Shown here: one piece after another, positions 56,690 through 64,000 of the stretch | How positions within the stretch are numbered: position 1 is the stretch's first letter | Layout of the letters: each line of letters begins with the position of its first letter | From: Cordylochernes scorpioides | Taxonomy: Eukaryota > Arthropoda > Arachnida > Pseudoscorpiones > Chernetidae | Assembly: GCA_030710605.1 (NCBI GenBank) | Contig: CP092879.1 | Location: 19,378,702 to 19,442,701 of the forward strand | DNA: 64,000 nt | Direction of reading: 5' to 3' | Notes under the pieces: model-generated | The model's input: only the letters and a program-made list of their open reading frames with translations | What the model was told of the DNA's origin: nothing | The model's database searches: none | Made by a program: the position numbers and the translations under genes

Positions 56690-56978
56690 TATAAGAAATG
56701 GAAGCATTATAAATCACGAATGTTTCTTTTTTTTTTTAATGTAAAACAAACTTCTACTGTCCTTACTGCGATGAAAAATATATGGGGAGAGCTTGGTCCA
56801 TCAGTGTTGAACCCTCCCAGCTGTTTCGCCAATTTAATCTACCAGAACGCTTCTTAGAGCTCTGATACTGTATTGGACGATTCTGCTTATATACGGTGCA
56901 ATGAAGGATGGAATCTTAGAATAGTATTCAAGCAAACTATGGACATACGCTTTTGGGACAGCTGAATTACATTATATG
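56690..56978 (-). mobile_element. Hammerhead-like repeat copy, degraded
   Basis: Flanks CTACTGTCCTTACTGCGATG and TTGGGACAGCTGAATTACA. The core keeps GGCGAAAC, but CTGATGA is altered to CTGATGGA. Confidence 0.6.
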
Positions 56979-57317
56979 ACACGTTATAGCCTTATAAAAG
57001 AATATATCCAGCGAGAACTTGGAAGTCTAAAAAAGGCAAAGCTATGTAGACATATTCTCCAGATCTTTCCATTTCAGAGAAGAGATGAAGGAAATCATCT
57101 TGTCTTGGACGTTGAGTCAAGAGTGGCCCCTAACCTTGTAGAGAGGCTGCTGCCGGGTGTCTCAGCCTACGCAAGATGACAGCGTAATGGAGGCGTAGCG
57201 ATCTCTCGAATAATTGAAGGATAAAGTGCTTCATCTCTAAGATTTACAACTGATTTCACGCATTATTTTTTTCAACGAAAACAATTTCCTGTCTGCGATG
57301 AAATATTACACTATTAT
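56979..57317. other. No gene recognised
   Basis: The frame at 56976-57179 (67 codons) has no identifiable domain. Confidence 0.3.
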
Positions 57318-57440
57318 GTGGCGCTGAGTTTGTTATTGACACATAAATATGTTATAATACCTTGAAAAATGTTGGCGTTCAGCCAACTAAAATATAGGTA
57401 AATAAATCATTTTTGATCCAATAATATGTCTTTTTAATTA
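57318..57440. mobile_element. Right half of an inverted-repeat MITE
   Basis: GGCGCTGAGTTTGTTATTGA and AATGTTGGCGTTCAGCC match the right half of 46819-47056. Confidence 0.65.
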
Positions 57441-57654
57441 AATATTACACTATTTTGATAATTTTAGCGAAAGTGTGGACAATGTTAGATGCATATAATT
57501 TCCATATATATTTGTTTAGATTTCGACTGTTCCTAAAATCTTATGTCCATAATTTGCTTAAATACCGTCACAAAAATTTTCCAAAGAAAGATCTACGGTA
57601 AAACAATGCAGCTAAATAAAATTATTTTTCAGTTATCCCAAATATACCTGATAC

Positions 57655-57835
57655 AAGCTATGTTATTTATGGTGGGTACTGGCTCTCACAATAAATGTAT
57701 TACATATCTACACACGTGGAAGGCAATTTGAATTTACAAGTATGCCGTTTGGTTCCTTGCACTCATTGGTGGTATTGGACTTATGCAAGGATTTGGAACC
57801 AATGAAGCATAAAAAAGGTGTACAACGGAGGATAG
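57655..57835 (-). mobile_element. Degraded SINE body
   Basis: ATATCTACACACGTGGAAGG, CCTTGCACTCATTGGTGGTA and TTGGACTTATGCAAGGATTT are the SINE body on the minus strand; the head is nearly gone. Confidence 0.6.
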
Positions 57836-58400
57836 CTCTAGAATCTTAACCATATTTTATAATGTCGAGTTTTCAAGGCTGATGATGATGTGCCTCTAAT
57901 TGAGTTTATTAACTTACCATGATGATTTATTCAATTCCAAAGTTCGATATTATTCTATTAGATTAACCTAAGTTCCTGGAGACAAGAATTATATGCTTAC
58001 AAATTTCTAGATTGTCTTTCAAATCCAAGTTTTTTCTGTTTGTTTATTTACAATATCAGTAGAGAGCTCCAATTCACGAGATGGTACCAAGCAAATCTTT
58101 TTCTTGGAAGAATTTTCTGGGATGCCAGTTTCAGATTGGGTATTTCAAGGAGGATAGCCATCTTATATATTGTAAGGCTGGGCAGATGAAAAGAAATGTG
58201 ATCCCCAGCTTTATCTTCAGTTTGGCAGCGGATATTAACATGAATTCAGAGAGTATGAAGGAATATTCAGATAATATTGTATCTGAGTGAGTATACAATA
58301 GATATATATTATTTCTAAGAAGAGATCAATGACGGCGAGGGGTATCTTTATTGGAGAGGTATAAGCTTGGCGAGAGTTTTCAGACAATAGCGTCCTTCAA
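57836..58400. other. No gene recognised
   Basis: The 69-codon frame at 58081-58290 has no domain I can name. Confidence 0.3.
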
Positions 58401-58403
58401 CTG

Positions 58404-58658
58404 GTTAAATACGAATACAACAAGCTTTTTATTGGGGACCTATGCCCTACACAGGATTCCCCCTGGTGATAACCGCCCAGAAAAGAATATTTATTTACAG
58501 ATGATAGTTCATTTATATATCTATTTACACACGGCCTCTTTCCTCAATGTTTCTTCTCTTGCGCAGCCCTGTAAAACTTGTACAGAGTCAATGCATTGAA
58601 TTTGTTCTTTCTCATCCTAGACAGCAGAGCCTTCATAAAAAGTTAAATACGAATACAA
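58404..58658 (-). mobile_element. 5'-truncated LINE with 17-bp target duplication
   Basis: GTTAAATACGAATACAA occurs at 58404-58420 and 58642-58658. Between them, on the minus strand, lies the LINE end also seen at 45780-46030 (GGGCGGTTATCACCAGGGGG, CCCCAATAAAAAGC). The perfect duplication shows target-primed retroposition of a 221-bp, 5'-truncated copy. Confidence 0.85.
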
Positions 58659-58659
58659 G

Positions 58660-59725
58660 AAAGCCGGTTGAAGGACGTTGTTATCCTCACCAAGCATTTA
58701 CCTTTTCAATAAAGTAACTCGTCTCTTTTTTACCTTTGGTCTCTTCTTATAAGTGAGTATATGTTCTTAGATAGAAGGCACATTTCTGAGATTCTCAGCA
58801 GGAATCTCTTGAGGGAAATCCAACATTTCACCCCCAGGTACTGGAGGCCTAGAGGAGGGGGCCTACACGGGGCAAGGTCTTCTGACGCCATTACACGTGA
58901 GCGAAGGTCGGACAAGAGGCAGTGTGTTACGTAATATTTCAATACGCCATGTCGAGCTTGTACAATTTACTGGGCTCCAAACCTACAATTGTGGTCTTAT
59001 TTTCAATTCATTTCCTTTTATCACACGCCATAAAGGATCACAATCCAGTTTGTAAGAGGTGTTGCATGTCAGAAAATGGCCCAAAGTGATTTGATTAGAG
59101 AGAATATGATTTTGCGGGCTACTAACCAAAGTGTATGATTTTAAGCCCAAAATAATTGATTAAAAATGCGCATTTTCTTTATTGGGGAACTTAAATGTAA
59201 CGGAATTTACTTATTATAGTAAATTATAATAAATATATAATGTATATTTTTTGGTCAGGCAACGGTGCGAAATCAGACGATTGCTCGTACGTTGCCCTCT
59301 TTTTCGGGAGAAGGGGGAGGGGTAAACACTAATTATTTTAAAACCCACGTTTTTAATAAATATACAAGTATGTATATTATTTGTATTTTATAATTTCAAT
59401 CTTATACTAAATATAATCTTATAACTATTTGAAAATCTCTCATTACACTGGTCTACAAAAAATAACTTTTCTTTCCCCAAAATGAAACAATATCTGATCT
59501 TAATGTTACTTTTGTTGCTGAATCCAAATATTTCATTTTTTTATATATATTACGTAAGGTTTCTGAGTCACAACCTTCTTCCGTATTAGGATAAACATTC
59601 AGTAATAAATGCAAACAATGTTACGTAAGCTTTTTGATTAAACCTTATTACATTAGCTAGTGGTGATAGATTTGTTGCGAGTTTATTCTTGCTTGGACAA
59701 GTTGATACGTAAACCAACGATTTGT
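58660..59725. other. No gene recognised
   Basis: 59030-59090 may encode a decayed LINE finger (NPVCKRCCMSENGPK). Nothing else supported. Confidence 0.3.
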
Positions 59726-59729
59726 CTAG

Positions 59730-60060
59730 TTGAATTGTGGTGAAGATGGCAGATTTGATCCTTATGAAAAACATCATATTAATTATTCTTCATTCTGCTT
59801 ATGTGAACAAGAAGATCACAACCCTGAGCATATTTTAATCCGGTGCTCACTTGTTGCTGATTTGAAAGTACAATGTCAAATGAACAATTCTAGTTTAAGC
59901 CAAATGTGGTTTCCAATAAAGAAGAATATAGAAAATTTAACAAGTTCTGTAGACTCTATCTCAAATGCCGTGGACATGAATTACATTAAGAATTGAAATT
60001 TCTAGTTTTAATTAGTATAGTTTTTTTTAATTGCTGTTAGTATTATTATTATTATATATA
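59730..60060 (+). pseudogene. LINE ORF2 C-terminal fragment
   Basis: The frame to 59996 contains FCLCEQEDHNPEHILIRC, a C-x-C..H-x4-C finger typical for the C-terminus of non-LTR retrotransposon ORF2. About 50 further residues lead to the stop. A (TTA)n/(TA)n tract follows at about 60036-60065 and may be the tail. 5' truncated, no RT visible. Confidence 0.6.
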
Positions 60061-60296
60061 TATATTTTTTATGGAATGTTCTATATTTGTGCCACTTGTA
60101 TAGTGGTTGTAATTCTAAAGTTATATTGGACTTTTGATAATATGTGTGTAAATAACCTTTATTTCTTGTATAAATTATTGCTCTAAAATGTAAATTTGAA
60201 TAACTTTCACTCTCTCTCTCTCTCTGAAAATATAAATAATTTGTATATATATTCAAAAAACTATGTACATAAAATAGATTAAGCATTTATATGCAA

Positions 60297-60500
60297 ATAC
60301 CCAGCGGTCTGGTGGATTAAATTGGCGAAACCGCTGGGAGGGTTCACCACTGATGAGCCAAGCCCTCCCAATATATTTTTTCATCGCAGTAAGGACAGTA
60401 GAGTTCGTTTTATGTATAAAAGAAACATTCGCGCTTTTAAATCCTTTTATTTTATATGTATAGATGACGCGTTATTGCTTTGTGTTTATTTATATTTGGT
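60297..60500 (+). mobile_element. Hammerhead-like repeat, best copy
   Basis: A short non-coding repeat present in a dozen or so full or partial copies in this window. Right flank: ATCGCAGTAAGGACAGTAGA, GAAACATTCGCGC and GACGCGTTATTGC. The core at 60300-60361 is described separately. No ORF, no tRNA head and no clean target duplication, so its mode of movement is unknown. Confidence 0.75.
60300..60361 (+). ncRNA. Candidate hammerhead ribozyme with swapped strand order
   Basis: Three strands. A, 60300-60314: CCCAGCGGT, C17 at 60309, TGGTG. C, 60322-60338: TTGGC, GAA, ACCGCTGGG. B, 60345-60361: CACCA, CTGATGA, GCCAA. Stem III: CCCAGCGGT with ACCGCTGGG (9 pairs). Stem I: TGGTG with CACCA (5 pairs, 8 with G-U). 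Stem II: TTGGC with GCCAA (5 pairs). All core identities fit the hammerhead consensus: GUC triplet, C3-A9 as CUGAUGA, G10.1-C11.1, GAA, A15.1-U16.1 and U1.1-A2.1. The linear order is A-C-B, whereas natural hammerheads are A-B-C or its rotations, so the fold would be a multiple pseudoknot. A competing hairpin, TGGGAGGG with CCCTCCCA (60335-60370), exists. Predicted cleavage falls after 60309. Untested. Confidence 0.4.
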
Positions 60501-60739
60501 ATCACTGAGTATATATATTTTTATCTTATTTTTTTGTATTCTATTAAATTGATTCCAGGAATCCGGTTTACCTCAAGAACAAGAGATCAAATAGTTTCTA
60601 TAGATCTTGTACACAAGACGGCGCCAATATGCAAAGATGTTGTGCGAATAATCTAGCTACTTTCGGTTACATCTATAGAGAATTAACTTTCAAAGTTAAA
60701 ATCGAAATATAGAGAAGTTTGGATTTATAATTTTATAAA

Positions 60740-60895
60740 GTGCTACAGTACGGTGGTCATTGGATGAGTATTATAAACCGTCGACTGCTGACAGCCACGA
60801 CCTGGGAATCCCGCATAGAGCACCACTGATGAGCCAAGCCCTCACATTCAATAACTTTTATCATGGCAGTAAGGTCTGTAGAAATAAAAAGAAAC
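60740..60895. mobile_element. Chimera of a tRNA-like SINE head and hammerhead-like repeat
   Basis: GGTGGTCATTGGATGAGTAT and CACGACCTGGGAATCCCGCA look like a decayed tRNA-like head. It runs directly into GCACCACTGATGAGCCAAGC and GGCAGTAAGGTCTGTAGAA of the other family. Confidence 0.5.
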
Positions 60896-61059
60896 ACATT
60901 GCCAACAAATTAATTGTTGCAGATTTTTTTTGATAGATGGCAATTAAATTTATAAATGTTAAAATGTATCAAATGGGGGGAAAGAAGAGAAAGAAAGAGC
61001 TTGGCATAAACTTATATACAAGCAAACGAGAACAAACAGAATAGAAATTCGGCTCACCA

Positions 61060-61660
61060 AGCCAGGGACGATATAGGCAGCAATGCCCTTGCGTCCCCTC
61101 TAGCGTCACACAGCCCGAAGGAATGATGCATTCTCCATGCATCGAGCGGCCTTTGGTAGGCCCCTCGCGCCCGCCAGTATGGTCCGGCTACAATGGGGTT
61201 GACCATTCACCCACAGGCGTCTCCGAGAGTTCATTGGCAAGGTTGCTGACCGAGCCCTCTCGTTCGGACTTAGTTCAACCCGTCCTACGCTCCAATAGGA
61301 CTCCCCCCCCTTTAGCCCTCGCACCCTTACCCAGTCCTCCCTGAATCTGCCGTCGAATCAAGGACCTCTGAGGTGCCGAGGTTGACGCGGGGAAACCAAC
61401 GCGGAGGCGGGGGGGAGTTACTACTGTGTGCACCCCTTGGTTTTTCATGGTGCGCACGGCAAGGACGCTCCCAATGACGCACACACAGAGCGAAGACCCA
61501 AGAGTTTCAAGACACGTGCGCCTCGCTTTCGCGAGGACAAACACGCAGAGACGCCTCTCCACTCACTCCCCTCTAGAGTGACCGTAGAGGGCGAGACCCA
61601 CAGGGTCTTCCTTCCCCGCAACGAGAACAAACAATTCCCTCTCTTAAAGAACAACAATTA
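61060..61660. other. GC-rich patch, function unknown
   Basis: About 600 bp with many CpGs in an AT-rich setting. Overlapping frames run on both strands (for example 61428-61661 plus, 61275-61562 minus), with no recognisable domain. It could be a retroelement coding remnant, as with the Tx1-like module, or a host CpG island. Confidence 0.4.
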
Positions 61661-61671
61661 ATAGTAATACA

Positions 61672-61992
61672 ATATAGTGCGGCTTATGATTGTAGAACGA
61701 TGTTTGACAAATTTTCCCGCAAATGTTTCTTTTGAACGAAAAATCGTAATTTATTTTAAGGAGAAATAACGACTATTTCTATCCTTAGGGATGAAGTATG
61801 AAAGAATGAATTGTGAAGAGTAATGATGAACGGAAAAATGGACACTTTTATTTTTCCGCTCATCATTACTCTTCACAATTCATCCTTTCATACTTCATCC
61901 CTAAGGATAGAAATAGTCGTTATTTCTCCTTAAAATAAATTATGATTTTTCGTTCAAAAGAAACATTTGCGGGAAAATTTGTCGTTCTACAA
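61672..61992. mobile_element. Foldback MITE, near-perfect long hairpin
   Basis: The arms (GACAAATTTTCCCGCAAATG, TTTCTTTTGAACGAAAAATC, AGGAGAAATAACGACTATTT and onward) pair over roughly 140 bp each side, with a small loop near 61850. It is a relative of 44859-45060. The left end AATATAGTGCGGCTTATGA lies outside the palindrome. Confidence 0.85.
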
Positions 61993-62221
61993 CAGTTAGT
62001 AGTGTGTTGACAGAAATTTAGATTAGTAAGAAAGTTATACTATTATACTTATCAATTGTATCAGTATTATCTCATTGATAGATCGGGTATAGCCATGTTT
62101 TTAGACGACCTCTCATGGGAGATTTCTCTGTATATGCTAGAATCTCTAATGCCTTCACACATGTATTTACCCTCAGTCTCTCCTGGAGATGGTCTCCTAT
62201 TGGAGGTTTGTGTCCTGGTCC

Positions 62222-62276
62222 AAAATAACTTTATTAGGTACTGCTCAAAAAGAGCAACCTAGCTTATGTTATTTAA
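62222..62276 (-). mobile_element. LINE 3' terminus (stem-loop type)
   Basis: On the minus strand: GCTCTTTTTGAGC stem-loop, AGTACCT, AATAAAG, TTATTTTGG. A mutated relative is at 30300-30362. Confidence 0.5.
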
Positions 62277-62283
62277 AATGAAA

Positions 62284-62610
62284 AGGGGTTCGGTGGAAGA
62301 ATGGTCTAAACCATTGGTTTTCGACCGCTACGACCCGGGTTCGATTCCCGCATTGGGCACTTTTTTTTCTGATTTGAAAAAAAAAAAAAAATGCTCCAAT
62401 GTCCCCCGATTCTTGCAAAAGTCCAACCCCACCAGCGAGTGCAAGTAACCAAAAGGGGCTCTGGCACATTTGTAAGTGCAAAGTCGAACTGCTTTTCACA
62501 TGTGTAGACATGTGGTGCACTTACAGTAAAAGCAGTCGTCTACTTCTACCCACCATGACTATCATGGCATGTACCACGTGTACTAGGGATAAGCAAAAAA
62601 AAAAAAAATA
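62284..62610 (+). mobile_element. tRNA-derived SINE, complete
   Basis: Head TTCGGTGGAAGAATGGTCTA, box B GGGTTCGATTCCC, linker, body with CACATGTGTAGACATGTGG, TAGGGATAAGC and an A-run. The family consensus is easy to see from this copy and 53163-53473. Confidence 0.85.
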
Positions 62611-62654
62611 TATATATATATTAACAGGTTCTTCACAGAAAAAAAGTACAATAA

Positions 62655-62730
62655 AGGAATCTATCCCGGTTCATGACTGTCGGGAATAGAGGGTTTTAAC
62701 CACTCGTTCACCGACTCTTTTTTTGAGGTT
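62655..62730 (-). mobile_element. tRNA-derived SINE head, second subfamily
   Basis: On the minus strand: GTCGGTGAACGAGTGGTTAA, AACCCTCTATTCCCGACAG and TGAACCGGGATAGATTCC. Matches 31168-31252. Confidence 0.5.
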
Positions 62731-62920
62731 GGTGTACATTTCATTGATCTTACAAAAGTGATCACTGAGAGAGGTGGTAGTTTGCTTATCAGTTGAGTCG
62801 TTGACAGGGAGGTATCATTGTGGAATTTAAAATCTTTGTTTATTTTGAATAAACACAAGTTCTCACGAGTTTCTCTTTCCTTCTTCCTCTACCATCAGTT
62901 TGATGAACTCTCTGTTTCAG

Positions 62921-63149
62921 TGGGGAGATGACCATCCCAGACCGCCGTCACCTGCGTCAAGAGCTGCGACAACTCCGGCTTGCCATGTTCCAGCTACAGA
63001 CAGATGCTGACATCCTGTCTAAGCGCAGAGAAAATGAAATATTACAGCTAAAGGCATCGTCCATGGAAGCTCAAGAAGGAATCAGGTTGGCTACACAGCT
63101 GCAAAACCGCTTGGAAGACCTTGAAAAAAGATTAGATCAACATTAAATC
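62921..63149 (+). CDS. 3'-terminal exon of a host gene, coiled-coil protein
   Basis: A pyrimidine-rich stretch (62870-62918) ends in CTGTTTCAG, giving a splice acceptor at 62920. The alternative AG at 62898 would bring a TGA in frame at 62901, which favours 62920. The exon enters in phase with one leading base; GEMTIPDRRHLRQ then runs for about 74 codons to TAA near 63144-63146. Leu/Gln/Glu/Arg-rich text such as LRQELRQLRLAMFQLQTD and LQNRLEDLEKRLDQH shows heptad-like spacing: a C-terminal coiled coil. The ATG at 62928 might also start a tiny protein, but an internal exon-3' end is likelier. Codons are balanced, unlike the AT-rich flanks. Gene identity not recognised; the rest would lie upstream, beyond repeats or outside the window. 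Confidence 0.6.
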
Positions 63150-63234
63150 TCATATTTAACAGCTTTGTCACTCATTATTCGTATTCGATGCAAGAATATT
63201 TCCTGTGATATTAATAACTTTGTTTAACTCGGTT

Positions 63235-63240
63235 AATAAA
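63235..63240 (+). terminator. Polyadenylation signal AATAAA
   Basis: AATAAA lies 90 bp past the stop of the coiled-coil exon, with a T/GT-rich stretch following (63250-63280). Confidence 0.6.
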
Positions 63241-63546
63241 ATTTTAAAATTGTTGTATCATTGTATTTATTTATATAAATTGTAATTATATATATCTCTC
63301 TCTCTCTGTGTGGAGTGTTTGTGTACTTTTTAGTTAATTAACAATTAAAAAGGTCACTTTTAATCATTTATACATGTCTAAATGCTATCTTTGAGTTTGC
63401 ATCAAGAATTGATATATTCTGTCAGGTTTAACATTTAGGATTCTACTTTGATATTCCGAAATACAGTAAAGTCAAAAATTGGTTTAAAGTTTAAGGCAGC
63501 TAAAGTTTGAAGTCTGTTGAAGACATGTTCGTTCATATTTTGTTAG

Positions 63547-63571
63547 CAACAACAACAACAACAACAACAAA
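63547..63571. repeat. (AAC)n microsatellite
   Basis: CAACAACAACAACAACAAC directly before the 23-bp satellite. Confidence 0.85.
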
Positions 63572-63574
63572 AAA

Positions 63575-64000
63575 GCTGTTTATACAAGTTTACACAAGCT
63601 GTTTATACAAGTTTACACAAGCTGTTCATACAAGTTTACACAAGCTGTTTATACAAGTTTACACAAGCTGTTTATACAAGTTTACACAAGCTGTTTATAC
63701 AAGTTTACACAAGCTGTTTATACAAGTTTACACAAGCTGTTTATACAAGTTTACACAAGCTGTTTATACAAGTTTACACAAGCTGTTTATACAAGTTTAC
63801 ACAAGCTGTTTATACAAGTTTACACAAGCTGTTTATACAAGTTTACACAAGCTGTTTATACAAGTTTACACAAGCTGTTTATACAAGTTTACACAAGCTG
63901 TTTATACAAGTTTACACAAGCTGTTTATACAAGTTTACACAAGCTGTTTATACAAGTTTACACAAGCTGTTTATACAAGTTTACACAAGCTGTTTATACT
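63575..64000. repeat. 23-bp tandem satellite, at least 18 copies
   Basis: The unit GCTGTTTATACAAGTTTACACAA (23 bp; 63575 to 63598) is almost invariant; one copy has TTCATA. It runs off the window, so its full size is unknown. High homogeneity implies recent expansion. Confidence 0.95.

Noticed and set aside
60300..60361. Standard type I, II or III hammerhead
   Set aside because: No rotation of A-B-C fits. In particular, nothing complementary to the CACCA strand lies within the short stretch between GAA and CUGAUGA.
60297..60500. Plain MITE with only a strong hairpin
   Set aside because: The hairpin GGGAGGG/CCCTCCC alone does not explain the conserved GUC, CUGAUGA and GAA blocks and three further complementarities, although I cannot exclude it.

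Overview
The window is AT-rich, intron-era eukaryotic DNA that is almost entirely repeats: tandem arrays, DNA transposons, Helitrons, LINEs, tRNA-derived SINEs and one intact Ty3/gypsy-type LTR retrotransposon. Nothing prokaryotic is present. The mix suggests an invertebrate animal. It includes a Tc1 element, Helitrons with the GTCTGTCTGTC start, a 17.6/297-like gypsy element and LINE C-termini like those common in arthropods. An arthropod, possibly a chelicerate, is my best guess, but the sequence does not prove it. The one credible host-gene piece is a short 3'-terminal exon at 62921-63240.

Layout. 1-470: 73-bp tandem array. 800-1431: Helitron. 2771-4943: 38-bp minisatellite. 5698-7203: Tc1 element with a broken DD34E transposase. 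7425-7940: foldback element with 67-bp repeats. 8.4-14.2 kb: LINE ends and MITEs. 14371-18050: two abutting arrays (89 bp, then 49 bp). 20.2-24.4 kb: five or so related Helitrons, two carrying tRNA sequences. 24.6-40.5 kb: MITEs, LINE remnants and palindromes. 40532-44858: complete gypsy element with apparently identical LTRs, nested in a foldback MITE. 46.6-47.9 kb: pogo-like and hAT MITEs. 47963-52607: a strikingly GC-rich pair of Tx1-like LINE modules, one ORF1-only and one ORF2-only, both embedded in (CA)n. 53.1-62.7 kb: SINEs, a ribozyme-like repeat family, inverted repeats and a GC-rich patch. 62921-63240: host exon. 63575-64000: 23-bp satellite running off the end.

The most interesting signal is an abundant short repeat (best copy 60300-60361). 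It carries every conserved residue block of a hammerhead ribozyme (GUC cleavage triplet, CUGAUGA, GAA) and three complementary helices. The three strands occur in an order that cannot be reached by circular permutation of the known hammerhead types. Older copies show H17 = A or C (both allowed) and a compensated stem II change. This is inference from reading, not from folding or assay.

Other points of note: Helitrons of one family carry tRNA-Gly(GCC) and an intron-containing tRNA-Tyr(GTA) fragment. A dozen or more LINE 3' ends share a stem-loop, then AATAAA, then a microsatellite. Two long minisatellites (38 bp and 49 bp) have periods not divisible by three and stay open across all three frames over long stretches. 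Boundaries without a clear terminus or target duplication are approximate.
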